From assembly GCA_025056455.1 (NCBI GenBank), contig JANWVY010000010.1, positions 1 through 64,000 on the forward strand: a stretch of DNA of 64,000 bases, read 5' to 3'. Position numbers and translations under genes: made by a program. The DNA is from Bryobacteraceae bacterium (GTDB lineage Bacteria > Acidobacteriota > Terriglobia > Bryobacterales > Bryobacteraceae). The notes under the pieces are model-generated. The model had not been told where the DNA came from. It ran no database searches and worked only from the letters and a program-made list of their open reading frames with translations. Shown piece after piece: positions 17,232 to 26,639 of the stretch (positions are counted from its first letter, which is position 1; each line of letters begins with the position of its first letter).

Positions 17232-19534
17232 CGCACTACGAGGAGCCAGACCTCGGAGACTTGCGCGCCCCGGCCATGACCGCCAGCCCCTTTCGGCTTT
17301 TCCCACTCGAGGGTCAGGATGCCGTCGGCGGTTGCCTCCCTCGGGATGTCGAACTCGAGTGGCTTCACCGGTCTAGGCCGTTCCAAAAAGCCATGGATCT
17401 CGTATTGGCCGTCTGCGGTGAGCCGGATGGGGTGGGGCAAATTCTCACCCGCATAAGTCACTCGCACGCGGTAGCGCGCCTGCGGATCCAGATGACGGTA
17501 CTCCATCTTGAGCTTTGCGTCGTTCAAGGCCTCGGCGTGACGCAACCAGGACGTGCGCCACGGCGCAATGCGCGTGTCGGGATTGATGGCGAATCCAATT
17601 AGGGCTCCTACTAGGCGGGCTGGGTCTTCTTCATAGCGGGTCCGCTCTACCAAATGCGGCTGCATGGCTGGATTGCCGAGATCGTCATAAAAGCCCCCTG
17701 GTCCGGGGTTGGTCCAGTTCAGAATTTCTTCCATCGCCTTGCGGCGGTCGGTGGGATTCATGTTTCGAATTTCGGCCAGGCGCGCTCGAATCCAGGGAGC
17801 GTTGCTTAAGGGCACGTCAATCGAGTCCAGATTTGCTCCCCGGCCCACGGCAATCGCTTGATACTTGGCTACGCTGAGTTGCATCCGGATGCTCTGAAAC
17901 AGCGCCTCGGCTAATTCAAAAACACGGGAGCGGAGACTCGCCGCGGGCTCCTGGCGAGAAGCTTTTTCGAGAATCTCATCAGCCTCCTCGACCGAGCCAC
18001 GGCGCAGCGCTTCCAAGGCGCGATCCTCAGCTGCGGTTTCATGCAGCAAACGGCGGCGAATGTAGGCGTCGTAATAGGCGCGATAAAGCGCCTGCTGAAA
18101 ACGCCAGTTGGCCCGTTCGGCGGGCGTCGCCTCGCGCTCCATCACTTGAAATTGCTGAAGCGTGACATCGACGCTCGAATTTGCCAGCAGCGGCCCGCGC
18201 CAGTTTCGCTCGAGCGCCAGTAGTCCTTGAGCGAACCCCTCTGCCAGGCGCGGGCTAATGAAGTATTGCGAATACTGCCGCAGCACCTCATCGAGGTCGG
18301 CGCTGGGATTCCAGCCTAGCGCGCTCCAAACGATCTTGTTCACGTCGTCATTGCAGCCCTCGGAATAAGTGAGAAAGCCGGTCGTGAAGGGTTGCGTGGC
18401 GCGAAAAATATGCGCTTGGTCCACGGGTCGGGGGTTGATTGGCTCTCTTCCCAGCGTCAAAGCATAAGCCAGGTCCCAGTGAGGAACCCCGTACTGGGCC
18501 CGCAGCGCGTGCGTGATGTCCGGATAGTGCCGGATGGGGTAGCGGGAGGGGATGGCCCGGCGCAATTCGGCAATACTGACCCGCACCTGAGGCCCGTAGA
18601 CAACGCCTGCTAGCCAGGAGGGTTCCCGGCGCACAAGTTCATAAAACTCCTCGAGCCATTCGGTGGAAAAACCCTGCGGCGCCACCCACATTTGCGCCTT
18701 CGGGTGATAGCGGCGAAGATTTGCCGTCTGTTTCTCCAGCAAGGCCATCAAATAGCGGGGCTGCGTGTGGCCTGGGTCGCCCCCCGGCACAAACACATGA
18801 TCGATCCGGGGAAGTCTGCGAAACACCTCACCCCACTCTCGGAGAGCAAACTCGACGGTCGCGGGGTTCGAGTAATCTTTGTCTAGCGCGGGATACCAGA
18901 TCCACACATCGAGTCCGTAGTCGTCGATGATTTTGGACATCCCCACCATGGTGTCGATCTGCGGGAGGGGAAAGTGGGGGCTGTCGGCATCGTCGTCAGA
19001 ACGCGGCGGAATCAGCTCAATGGCGTTGGTGCCCCACACGGCAAGGTCACGGATGTACTGATCCCACATGGCAAGCGTCCAGCCGTCGTAGGAGTTTGTT
19101 TTGGGCCGGTAGCCAAGCTGATGACCGCGCAGTTTGTATTTGGGCGCCGTGGCGAGATCGATGCCCGCTTTCACCGTCAGATGCCCCCTGCCCATCTTCA
19201 TGAGCCTTAACAGATGTCCGGCGCCAAATAACAGTCCGCGTGCGTCGTTGCCTTCGATCACCACTTCCGTCTCTGAAGTTCGAAGCCGGTAGCCCTCGGC
19301 CGGGCGGCCGGCAGGCGACCGGACCAGGCGGATGACGGGTTTTCCAGGCTCGGACGCGCCGAGAGTCAGTCGGATCTGCGTGCGTTTCTCGATTTCTTCC
19401 AGGAGAACCTGAAGCGCTTTTTGTTCCGCTTTCGCAGCTTTCTCAGCAACTTCAACCCGTGCATGGCGCAGGTCCACTTCCGCGCCCAAACAAGAGACGA
19501 AAATTAAAGGCGCACAAATCTTGATGTAGAACAT
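17228..19534 (-). CDS. Exported GH67/GH20-like glycoside hydrolase
   Basis: A 768-residue protein with a signal peptide (MFYIKICAPLIFVSCLGAEV). Residues about 30-110 resemble the small alpha/beta domain that precedes the barrel in alpha-glucuronidases (GH67) and beta-hexosaminidases (GH20): note the GNDARGLLFGAGHLLRLM segment. Then follows a probable TIM barrel (about 130-470) with KLRGHQLGYRPKTNSY, NAIELIPP, DVWIWYPALD, HVFVPGGDPGH and GVVYGPQV, and a helical C-terminal part ending in a beta-rich ancillary domain. Possible acids are the Asp/Glu in these loops, but they cannot be assigned by eye. Probably releases a sugar or uronic acid outside the cytoplasm. Coupled to the aldolase and divergent from a TonB receptor. 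Confidence 0.65.
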   Translation of the reverse strand: MFYIKICAPLIFVSCLGAEVDLRHARVEVAEKAAKAEQKALQVLLEEIEKRTQIRLTLGASEPGKPVIRLVRSPAGRPAEGYRLRTSETEVVIEGNDARGLLFGAGHLLRLMKMGRGHLTVKAGIDLATAPKYKLRGHQLGYRPKTNSYDGWTLAMWDQYIRDLAVWGTNAIELIPPRSDDDADSPHFPLPQIDTMVGMSKIIDDYGLDVWIWYPALDKDYSNPATVEFALREWGEVFRRLPRIDHVFVPGGDPGHTQPRYLMALLEKQTANLRRYHPKAQMWVAPQGFSTEWLEEFYELVRREPSWLAGVVYGPQVRVSIAELRRAIPSRYPIRHYPDITHALRAQYGVPHWDLAYALTLGREPINPRPVDQAHIFRATQPFTTGFLTYSEGCNDDVNKIVWSALGWNPSADLDEVLRQYSQYFISPRLAEGFAQGLLALERNWRGPLLANSSVDVTLQQFQVMEREATPAERANWRFQQALYRAYYDAYIRRRLLHETAAEDRALEALRRGSVEEADEILEKASRQEPAASLRSRVFELAEALFQSIRMQLSVAKYQAIAVGRGANLDSIDVPLSNAPWIRARLAEIRNMNPTDRRKAMEEILNWTNPGPGGFYDDLGNPAMQPHLVERTRYEEDPARLVGALIGFAINPDTRIAPWRTSWLRHAEALNDAKLKMEYRHLDPQARYRVRVTYAGENLPHPIRLTADGQYEIHGFLERPRPVKPLEFDIPREATADGILTLEWEKPKGAGGHGRGAQVSEVWLLVVR

Positions 19535-19549
19535 TCGATCTTATATACT
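19521..19549 (+). promoter_or_regulatory. Sigma-70-type promoter for the first TonB-dependent receptor
   Basis: TTGATG (19521-19526), a 17-base spacer and TATACT (19544-19549) form a good -35/-10 pair directed at the receptor gene, with transcription expected near 19556 and the start codon at 19607. The -35 element lies inside the first codons of the divergent glycosidase gene, so the two transcription units share this control region. Confidence 0.55.
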
Positions 19550-19606
19550 GCACACGATCCTTAGGCAGCAAGTTTAGGGGGGTTACAGGAGAGTTTTTGG
19601 GGGGCT

Positions 19607-22600
19607 ATGGTGAAGCTCATTTTCGTTTGTTCGGTTCTCGCGATCGTTCCGCGCGGAGCCCATGCCCAGAATGTGACCGGAAGCATCGCAGGAATCGTGA
19701 AGGATTCAACGGGCGCGGTCGTGCCAAACGTGGTCGTGCGAGCCATGAATACCGGCACCAGTGCCTCCTTCACAGCCACGAGCAACAGCGAAGGTGAATA
19801 CAACATTCGCGCCATTCCTGTTGGCGTTTACGATCTCAGCGCCGAAGTGACTGGGTTCCGAAAGTTTGAAGCTCGTGGTATCCGCTTGCAAGTTAACGAG
19901 GTGGCGCGTGTCGACATCACGCTTTCCGTCGGCGCCACCAGCGAATCCATCACCGTCAGTGGACAAGTTGTGACCGTCGATACAACCTCGGCCACGCTCA
20001 AAACCGTGGTGGACCAAAAGCGTATTTCCGAGCTGCCACTCAACGGGCGCAACGCCACGCAACTGATGCGCCTGGTGGCGGGCGTGGTCATCGACACCCG
20101 CGCCGACGTCACCTCCGGCACCACCTATCCTGGCGTGACGCCCGTTTCCGTCAATGGCGGTCGCGCCAACACAACGAACTACATTTTGGATGGCGCACAG
20201 AACAACGATCACTACAACAACGCGCCGAACCCCATGCCCAACCCTGACGCGCTGCAAGAATTCAGTGTCCAGACCAATAATTTCAGCGCTGAATTTGGCC
20301 GCAACTTAGGCGGCATCGTCAATGCCGTCACCCGCAGCGGAACAAATGAATTTCATGGGACCTTGTTTGAGTATTTGCGCAATCAGGCCTTCAACGCGGC
20401 CAACTTTTTTGCTCCCATCCGCAATGGCGTGAAAGTTGGCGACGGCCTGAAACGCAACCAGTTCGGAGGCGTGCTGGGCGGACCAGTTTTGATCCCCAAA
20501 CTATACAACGGAAAAGACAAGAGCTTTTTCTTTGTCAGCTACCAGGCGACGTTGCAGCGCCAAGCACCGACCGAGGTGCTCCGCGTCGTACCCACGGCGG
20601 CGCAGCGTGCGGGGGATTTTTCGGCCTTAAACCGCCCTATCCGCGACCCGCTGGCCAATGCCCCCTATCCGGGCAACCGCATTCCCGCCTCGCAATTCAA
20701 CCCGGTGAGTCTCGGCATTCTGGAATTCATTCCCACGCCGGCATCCGGAAACACGATTTTTACCGCAGCGCCGCAGCCTTTTGATGATCATCAGGTGCTC
20801 GTCCGCGGAGACCAACAGCTTGGCGCCCGCAACCGGCTGAGCGGTCGCTACTGGCGCTCTTGGGCGGCCAGCCAAGCCTACCTCAATCCGCGCAATTACC
20901 TCGAACAGTTCACCGGGCGCACCTGGCTCAACAACAGTATGACGGTGACGGACACGCATACTGTTTCCGCCAACATGACCAACCAGTTTTTGTTTGGCTT
21001 CAACCGCACGGATGGCAGAAACGTGCCTATCTATCCCGCCAAGTCCATCGCCGCCCTCGGAGCCAAGTACTATAACGACGACAAACCGCAGTATCACGTA
21101 ACCGTAGCGGGTTACTGGGGCACGCTCAACACAGGTGATACGAACCGTTTCCTCCGCGACGAATACCAGGTCAGCGACACCGTGCGTTGGACTCGTGGCC
21201 GTCATAATCTCACCTTTGGCGGCGAATATGGTTATGGCATCGGTGATATTGAGAACAACTTCCGCGCGAACGGCCAGTGGCAGTTTAATGGAAGCGCGCC
21301 CTTCACAACGGATTCGCTCGCCGATTTCATGATTGGTCGCTTCTTCACGATGACCCAGGGCATCGGGGAATATAAAAAGACTCGCTTCACGATTTTAAAT
21401 CTCTTCGTGAACGATTCCATGAAGCTTGCGCGCCGCTTCACGCTCGATCTCGGGCTGCGCTGGGAGCCTTTCTTCCCCTACACCGATGTCGACGGCAAAC
21501 TCGCTTCCTGGTATCCTGGCGTGCAATCAACTCGTTACATACGCGCGCCACGCGGCGTCGTCTACCCGGGGGACCCTAATGTCCCCAAGGGCGGCTATCC
21601 CACGGTTTGGAAGAATCTCGGGCCCCGGCTGGGCTTCGCTTGGGACATTTTCGGAGACGGTAAAACCGCCTTGCGCGGAGGATATGGAATCTTCTTTGAT
21701 CGCTCCAACACAATTTCCACGAACAGCCAGGCCAACCAAGCACCCTTCGGCACCGTGGTCACCGTGAACGGAAGTCTGCAAAACAGCTTTAGCGATCCTT
21801 GGGCTGGAACCACAAATCCTTTTCCAGCTCCTTTAAATCCGCCTTCAGACACGGTCTTCCCCCAATTCAGCACCCAGTTCCTTTATGCCGGCGATATGCG
21901 CAACGCCAACATGCAGGGCTGGAATCTCACCCTTGAACGGCAGATTCCGGGTGGTTTTGTTCTTCGCACCTCGTACGCAGGATCCAAGGGCACACGGCTC
22001 GTCTCGTTGCGGGAAATCAACGCCGCCGTCTACACTCCAGGTGCGACAACCGCAACCACCAACCAACGGCGTCCTATGGCCCCGGCTCTGGGCAACGTGA
22101 CGCTGGTTGAGCCAGTGGGCAATTCTACGTATCATGCCTTCCAAATCACCGCTGAGCGCCGCTTTGCTCGCGGCTTTACCTTGCTCACGAATTATCAACT
22201 TGCGAAGTCTCTGGATGATTCCTCAGCGAACAAAGCGACTGGGCAAACGCGGACCGATCCCAACAACCAGCGCTTCGACAAAGGCCCCTCCGATTTCGAC
22301 CGCCGGCATGTGTTCAATCTTTCCGGAATTTACGAACTGCCCTTCCGTTCGTCGAATCGGGCTTTGAACTTGCTCATGGGCGGCTGGCAGCTGAATAGCA
22401 TCGTGTCCCTAAACAGCGCCTTTCCGTTCACCGTGCTGAGCGGCGTCGACAACGCCCGAACGGGTACCGGCGCACAGCGGGCAGATTTAATCGGCGACCC
22501 CAAGCTCCCAGCTGGCCGCAGCCGCCACGAGGTTGTCAATGAATGGTTGCGCCGGTCGGCATTTGCGCCCAACGCCATTGGCACCTTTGGCAATCTCGGT

Positions 22601-22828
22601 CGCAACACGTTCCGTGGACCCAAGCTGATGACTGTCGATCTCGGCGTGGTCAAAGGCTTTCAGCTGAGAGAGCGAGTCACGGCACAGTTCCGTTTCGAGG
22701 TGTTTAACTCGCTGAACCACGTCAATCTCGTGGGTCCGGTCGCAGCGCAGAACAACGTCAATTTCATGCGTACGACTTCTGCCTTCGACCCACGGATTCT
22801 ACAGTTCGCTTTGCGGCTCCAATTCTAG
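19607..22828 (+). CDS. Oar-like TonB-dependent receptor (carboxypeptidase-regulatory N-domain)
   Basis: A 1073-residue outer-membrane protein. A signal peptide ends at AHAQ (residue about 21); a carboxypeptidase-regulatory-like Ig domain follows (about 23-105, GSIAGIVKDSTGAVVPNVVV), then a plug (ELPLNGRNATQLMRLVAGV; GGIVNAVTRSGTNEFHGTLF) and a large beta-barrel ending in a C-terminal Phe (LQF). The NGRN phrase and this architecture are typical of the greatly expanded Oar-like receptors of Acidobacteriota, thought to take up oligosaccharides or other large ligands. GGGGGGCT lies just before the ATG. It diverges from the glycosidase gene and precedes a second receptor, which suggests shared substrate range. 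Confidence 0.9.
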   Translation: MVKLIFVCSVLAIVPRGAHAQNVTGSIAGIVKDSTGAVVPNVVVRAMNTGTSASFTATSNSEGEYNIRAIPVGVYDLSAEVTGFRKFEARGIRLQVNEVARVDITLSVGATSESITVSGQVVTVDTTSATLKTVVDQKRISELPLNGRNATQLMRLVAGVVIDTRADVTSGTTYPGVTPVSVNGGRANTTNYILDGAQNNDHYNNAPNPMPNPDALQEFSVQTNNFSAEFGRNLGGIVNAVTRSGTNEFHGTLFEYLRNQAFNAANFFAPIRNGVKVGDGLKRNQFGGVLGGPVLIPKLYNGKDKSFFFVSYQATLQRQAPTEVLRVVPTAAQRAGDFSALNRPIRDPLANAPYPGNRIPASQFNPVSLGILEFIPTPASGNTIFTAAPQPFDDHQVLVRGDQQLGARNRLSGRYWRSWAASQAYLNPRNYLEQFTGRTWLNNSMTVTDTHTVSANMTNQFLFGFNRTDGRNVPIYPAKSIAALGAKYYNDDKPQYHVTVAGYWGTLNTGDTNRFLRDEYQVSDTVRWTRGRHNLTFGGEYGYGIGDIENNFRANGQWQFNGSAPFTTDSLADFMIGRFFTMTQGIGEYKKTRFTILNLFVNDSMKLARRFTLDLGLRWEPFFPYTDVDGKLASWYPGVQSTRYIRAPRGVVYPGDPNVPKGGYPTVWKNLGPRLGFAWDIFGDGKTALRGGYGIFFDRSNTISTNSQANQAPFGTVVTVNGSLQNSFSDPWAGTTNPFPAPLNPPSDTVFPQFSTQFLYAGDMRNANMQGWNLTLERQIPGGFVLRTSYAGSKGTRLVSLREINAAVYTPGATTATTNQRRPMAPALGNVTLVEPVGNSTYHAFQITAERRFARGFTLLTNYQLAKSLDDSSANKATGQTRTDPNNQRFDKGPSDFDRRHVFNLSGIYELPFRSSNRALNLLMGGWQLNSIVSLNSAFPFTVLSGVDNARTGTGAQRADLIGDPKLPAGRSRHEVVNEWLRRSAFAPNAIGTFGNLGRNTFRGPKLMTVDLGVVKGFQLRERVTAQFRFEVFNSLNHVNLVGPVAAQNNVNFMRTTSAFDPRILQFALRLQF

Positions 22829-22944
22829 ATTCTCGCGCGCTCTTCACACGACAGCGCTCGCCCGGGAGGGCAACAGGACTCGAGCAATTCACGCGAATTT
22901 TTGATATATTCGCCCCAACTCACGACTCGTTCTGGAGGTTGAAC

Positions 22945-25900
22945 GTGAAGAGTTTTTTGGGGATTCTAGCTCTTAGCATTTCACTTCCTTGGGCCTTGGC
23001 GCAGTCAGACCGGGGAGTCATCAACGGCATGGTGACGGATTCAAGCGGCGCGGCCGTTCCTGAAGCGCGCGTCACAGCCACCAATGTCGCCACGAATGTC
23101 GCCTTTTCTACGACAACCACAACCAGCGGCGATTTCACCATTCCCGCTCTCCCTGCCGGAACGTATCAATTACGTATTGAGCGGGCCGGCTTTAAAACTG
23201 CAATCCGTAACGATGTGGTGTTAACAGCAGGCGGCTCGGTCACTGTGAATGCGCAGCTTGAAGTCGGCGCCGTGACCGAATCCGTTCAAGTGGCTGCGAC
23301 GCTCGACCTTCTACAAACCTCAACGGCGAAAGTTTCTACCGCGGTCACCAACAAAATGATCGATGAGTTGCCCCTGGTGGTCGGCGGAGCGATGCGGGGT
23401 ATTTTCGACCTCGCCTTGATCACTCCCGAAGCCAACCAGCCCAGCGACGACGGTTTTAATGTCGGCGGAGGACAGGGCGGGGCCTACGGTGCAACCTTGG
23501 ACGGCGTCTCGGTTCTGACCGGGCGCTTTAACTCCGTCCAGTGGACGAATGTCAATACGCCCTCCGTGGACGCCATCACGGAATTCGCTGTCGAAACCAA
23601 CGGTTTTAAGGCCGAATACGGCCGCGCCCAGGGCGGCATGATGACCTTTACCTCAAAGTCCGGCACTAACGAGTTGCACGGCACAGCCTACGAATTCTTG
23701 CGCAACGACGCCCTTGACTCCCGGCGCTTCTTTGAGGACCGCAAAGGCAAGTATAAGCAGCATGATTTTGGCTGGAGCGTCGGCGGCCCGGTCTACCTTC
23801 CCAAAATTTACAACGGTAAAAACCGGACGTTCTTTTTTGGCGCGGGGGAGTGGTTCCGCAATCGAGTCGGCGCAAGCAGCGGCCGCTTTAGCATTCCTAC
23901 GCCAGAGATGTTCAACGGCGATTTCTCCAACTGGGTCGATAACAACAACCGCTTTTTACCCATTTATGATCCCGCCACCACGCGGCCAAATCCCGCCGGA
24001 TCTGGCTTCATCCGGACACCTTTCCCGGGCAACCTGATCCCCCAAAGCCGCTTTGCGAATCTCTCTCGGAACTACGTCAATTTGGTGAAGGACCTTCTAA
24101 AACCAAACAATGGCGCCACGCCCGGAACCAGCGACTACGTGCGCAACAACTATATCAACAACGTCGGCACGGCCCTCGACCCTTGGACCAAATACAGCAT
24201 CAAACTCGATCACAACTTTGGCCAGAACGACCGTGTGAGCTTTCTCTACAATTACGCTTTGCACGACCGCGTACCGGGGCCAGAGGGTTTCCCAGGCTTG
24301 CCCGGAATTCTCAACGTGAACCGCGTGGACCGGCAGAAAAGCAACGTCTACCGAGCCACCTATGACAAGGTCATCACGCCCACGGTGGTGAATCACATGT
24401 TTGGCGGCGTGAACCTGATGCGGGATATCCATTTTGCCTCGACCTTAGATGGCAAATGGGAACAAAAGGGCATCTGTCTCAAAGGCGCTTGGGATTGCAA
24501 CCGTAACCTGTTGATCGCGGAGTTCTCCGATTACTCAACATGGGTGGCGCGCGCCTATGATGGTTCGGAAAATTTCGTTTTTTCCTTCGGCGACGACATG
24601 ACCATCACCAAAGGCAAGCACACCATCAAAGCCGGATATCTGTGGGAGCGCATCCATTACAACGGATTTGGTCAGCAAACCATCGGCGGTTTAGTGCGGG
24701 GTGACCGGCGTTCTACCAGTGTACCCAACGATAACAACCTCAGCACGGGCGGCGGTAATGGCTTTGCATCTTTCCTCCTGGGTCAGGGTTTTTCTGGAGG
24801 AACTGAAAACGATCGATTCATCGGGCAGCAGTGGCGTAGCCACGCCTTCTACATCCAGGACGATTTCAAGTTCACTCCGAGGCTGACGCTGAATTTTGGC
24901 GTCCGCTACGAGTTTACGCTTCCCCCCTTGGAACAAAAGGATCGATGGAGTGATCTCGATCCCCTGCTGCCCAATGCGCGAGCCGAAGGCTTGCCCGGCG
25001 CTCTGCGCTTTGCCGGCTTCGGACCAGGGCGAGAGAACCGGCGCGCTTTGGCCGAGGGCTGGTTTGGAGGAATCGGGCCACGGTTTGGTTTGGCCTATGC
25101 CCTTAATTCGAAGACGGTGATCCGCTCGAATGTGGGACGCTCCTTTGGCGTTGCCAAGACTATTACGGGCAGTGCTCATTTTGAAGGCTCCACGCTGGTT
25201 TTTACGGCCACCAGCCTAGACAATGGCATCACCCCGATCTTTCTCTACGATGAAGGACTTCCTCCCTATCGCCGGCCACCGGTGATCGATCCCACGTTTT
25301 CGAACGGCGCTAGCCCCGCCTTTTGGGATGGCGAAGCGGTCCGTCTGCCCGAAAACTACCAGTGGACTTTTTCCATCCAACGCCAGATCACCAACACCAT
25401 GGTGTTGGAAACCAACTATAACGCCACCATCGGCGCGCACCTTGTGGCGGGCTTAAAACGCTACAACCAGCTTCCCTTTAGCATGCTCGAACGTTACGGT
25501 CGCGACCTGCTGTCTTCAAGCATCGATTCCCCCGCCGCCCGGGCTGCTGGCCTGCGCCGGCCGTACCAAGACATCAACTGCCAGTTCAGCGCCACTTGTG
25601 CGCCGGTCAGCGTGGCCCAGGCTCTTCGCCCCTTCCCGCAATTTCGCGACATCAATACCGCGGCGGGTCAAGGCGACAAAAGCGGGCACTCTAGCTACCA
25701 CGCCTGGGTGATCAAAGTCGATAAGCGTTACTCGGGCGGACTCACCATGCAGGGCTCCTATGTCCTGTCGAAGCTGCTGACTGATGCCGACGGCTACAAC
25801 CCCGATAACGCCACGCTCGATCATTACAATCGGCGTTTGGAGAAATCCATCGGCGAATACGACCTCACCCACAACGTGAAGATGAGCTACATCTGGGAGC

Positions 25901-26427
25901 TGCCCTTTGGCCGGGGTAAGCGGTGGCTGACGACAGGGCCGGCTTCCTGGGTCCTCGGGAATTGGCGAATTGCCGGCAGCCACTTTTATTCAAGCGGCTA
26001 CCCCTTGCCCCTCACCAATAGCGTGGCCCTCGGCGGCATCCTTTTCAACGGGCGCAGTGCAGCAACCATTAGCACCTACGACGGCTGGATCGCCAAACAC
26101 CAGAACCCGAATTGGAAAGGCGGGGATCGCTTCTTCCAACCCCCCTCCTTCTTCGGCCCCCAGCCGATCGATCGCGCCGGTAACGTCACGCGTCACAATC
26201 CCAAGGCCCGTCAACCCTGGAATCTCAACGAAAACTACTCGCTCGCCAAGTCTTTTCCCATTCGCGAGAGCATCCGAGTTGACTTCCGCTGGGAAATGTT
26301 TAACATGCTCAACCGTTTCCGGCCGGCTCCGGGAAGCACTAACGTGCAAGATCCAAACTTCGGAGTCGTTCAGGCACAATTGAACGAACCGCGACGCATG
26401 CAGTTTGGCTTGAAACTGTATTTTTGA
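22945..26427 (+). CDS. Oar-like TonB-dependent receptor (second copy)
   Basis: An outer-membrane receptor of about 1160 residues. The GTG at 22945 is chosen because GGAGG lies 6 bases upstream; a TTG at 22939 abuts that site. Order: signal peptide (MKSFLGILALSISLPWALAQ), carboxypeptidase-regulatory domain (GVINGMVTDSSGAAVPEARV), plug with GGMMTFTSKSGTNELHGTAY, and a barrel ending LKLYF. It differs from the first receptor in the plug start (ELPLVVGGAMRGIFDLAL in place of NGRN) and in barrel loops, so it is an ancient paralogue, not a recent duplication. The 116-base gap between the two genes includes a TATATT near 22905 but no clear -35. Confidence 0.9.
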   Translation: MKSFLGILALSISLPWALAQSDRGVINGMVTDSSGAAVPEARVTATNVATNVAFSTTTTTSGDFTIPALPAGTYQLRIERAGFKTAIRNDVVLTAGGSVTVNAQLEVGAVTESVQVAATLDLLQTSTAKVSTAVTNKMIDELPLVVGGAMRGIFDLALITPEANQPSDDGFNVGGGQGGAYGATLDGVSVLTGRFNSVQWTNVNTPSVDAITEFAVETNGFKAEYGRAQGGMMTFTSKSGTNELHGTAYEFLRNDALDSRRFFEDRKGKYKQHDFGWSVGGPVYLPKIYNGKNRTFFFGAGEWFRNRVGASSGRFSIPTPEMFNGDFSNWVDNNNRFLPIYDPATTRPNPAGSGFIRTPFPGNLIPQSRFANLSRNYVNLVKDLLKPNNGATPGTSDYVRNNYINNVGTALDPWTKYSIKLDHNFGQNDRVSFLYNYALHDRVPGPEGFPGLPGILNVNRVDRQKSNVYRATYDKVITPTVVNHMFGGVNLMRDIHFASTLDGKWEQKGICLKGAWDCNRNLLIAEFSDYSTWVARAYDGSENFVFSFGDDMTITKGKHTIKAGYLWERIHYNGFGQQTIGGLVRGDRRSTSVPNDNNLSTGGGNGFASFLLGQGFSGGTENDRFIGQQWRSHAFYIQDDFKFTPRLTLNFGVRYEFTLPPLEQKDRWSDLDPLLPNARAEGLPGALRFAGFGPGRENRRALAEGWFGGIGPRFGLAYALNSKTVIRSNVGRSFGVAKTITGSAHFEGSTLVFTATSLDNGITPIFLYDEGLPPYRRPPVIDPTFSNGASPAFWDGEAVRLPENYQWTFSIQRQITNTMVLETNYNATIGAHLVAGLKRYNQLPFSMLERYGRDLLSSSIDSPAARAAGLRRPYQDINCQFSATCAPVSVAQALRPFPQFRDINTAAGQGDKSGHSSYHAWVIKVDKRYSGGLTMQGSYVLSKLLTDADGYNPDNATLDHYNRRLEKSIGEYDLTHNVKMSYIWELPFGRGKRWLTTGPASWVLGNWRIAGSHFYSSGYPLPLTNSVALGGILFNGRSAATISTYDGWIAKHQNPNWKGGDRFFQPPSFFGPQPIDRAGNVTRHNPKARQPWNLNENYSLAKSFPIRESIRVDFRWEMFNMLNRFRPAPGSTNVQDPNFGVVQAQLNEPRRMQFGLKLYF

Positions 26428-26639
26428 TCACAGCTCCCAGCGAAATCTCCCGCTGCGGCGAGTCTGGGTCTCCAACCGGCTCTTAGAGCTCGCATCCAAC
26501 CGCAAGTTTGCGGCGGCACTGTTGCGTTTCCCAGCAATTTAGCCTACATCTGGGCGATGGAAGTTGCCAGGAGGCGCTTTTCTCTTTATTTTGGCTTCCA
26601 CTTCAGTTACGATTCTGCCAGCCAGGGAGTGAGCAGTTC

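Noticed and set aside
20627-21205. A 192-codon frame antisense to the first TonB receptor
   Set aside because: Receptor reading frame is unambiguous; the antisense product has no recognisable domain.
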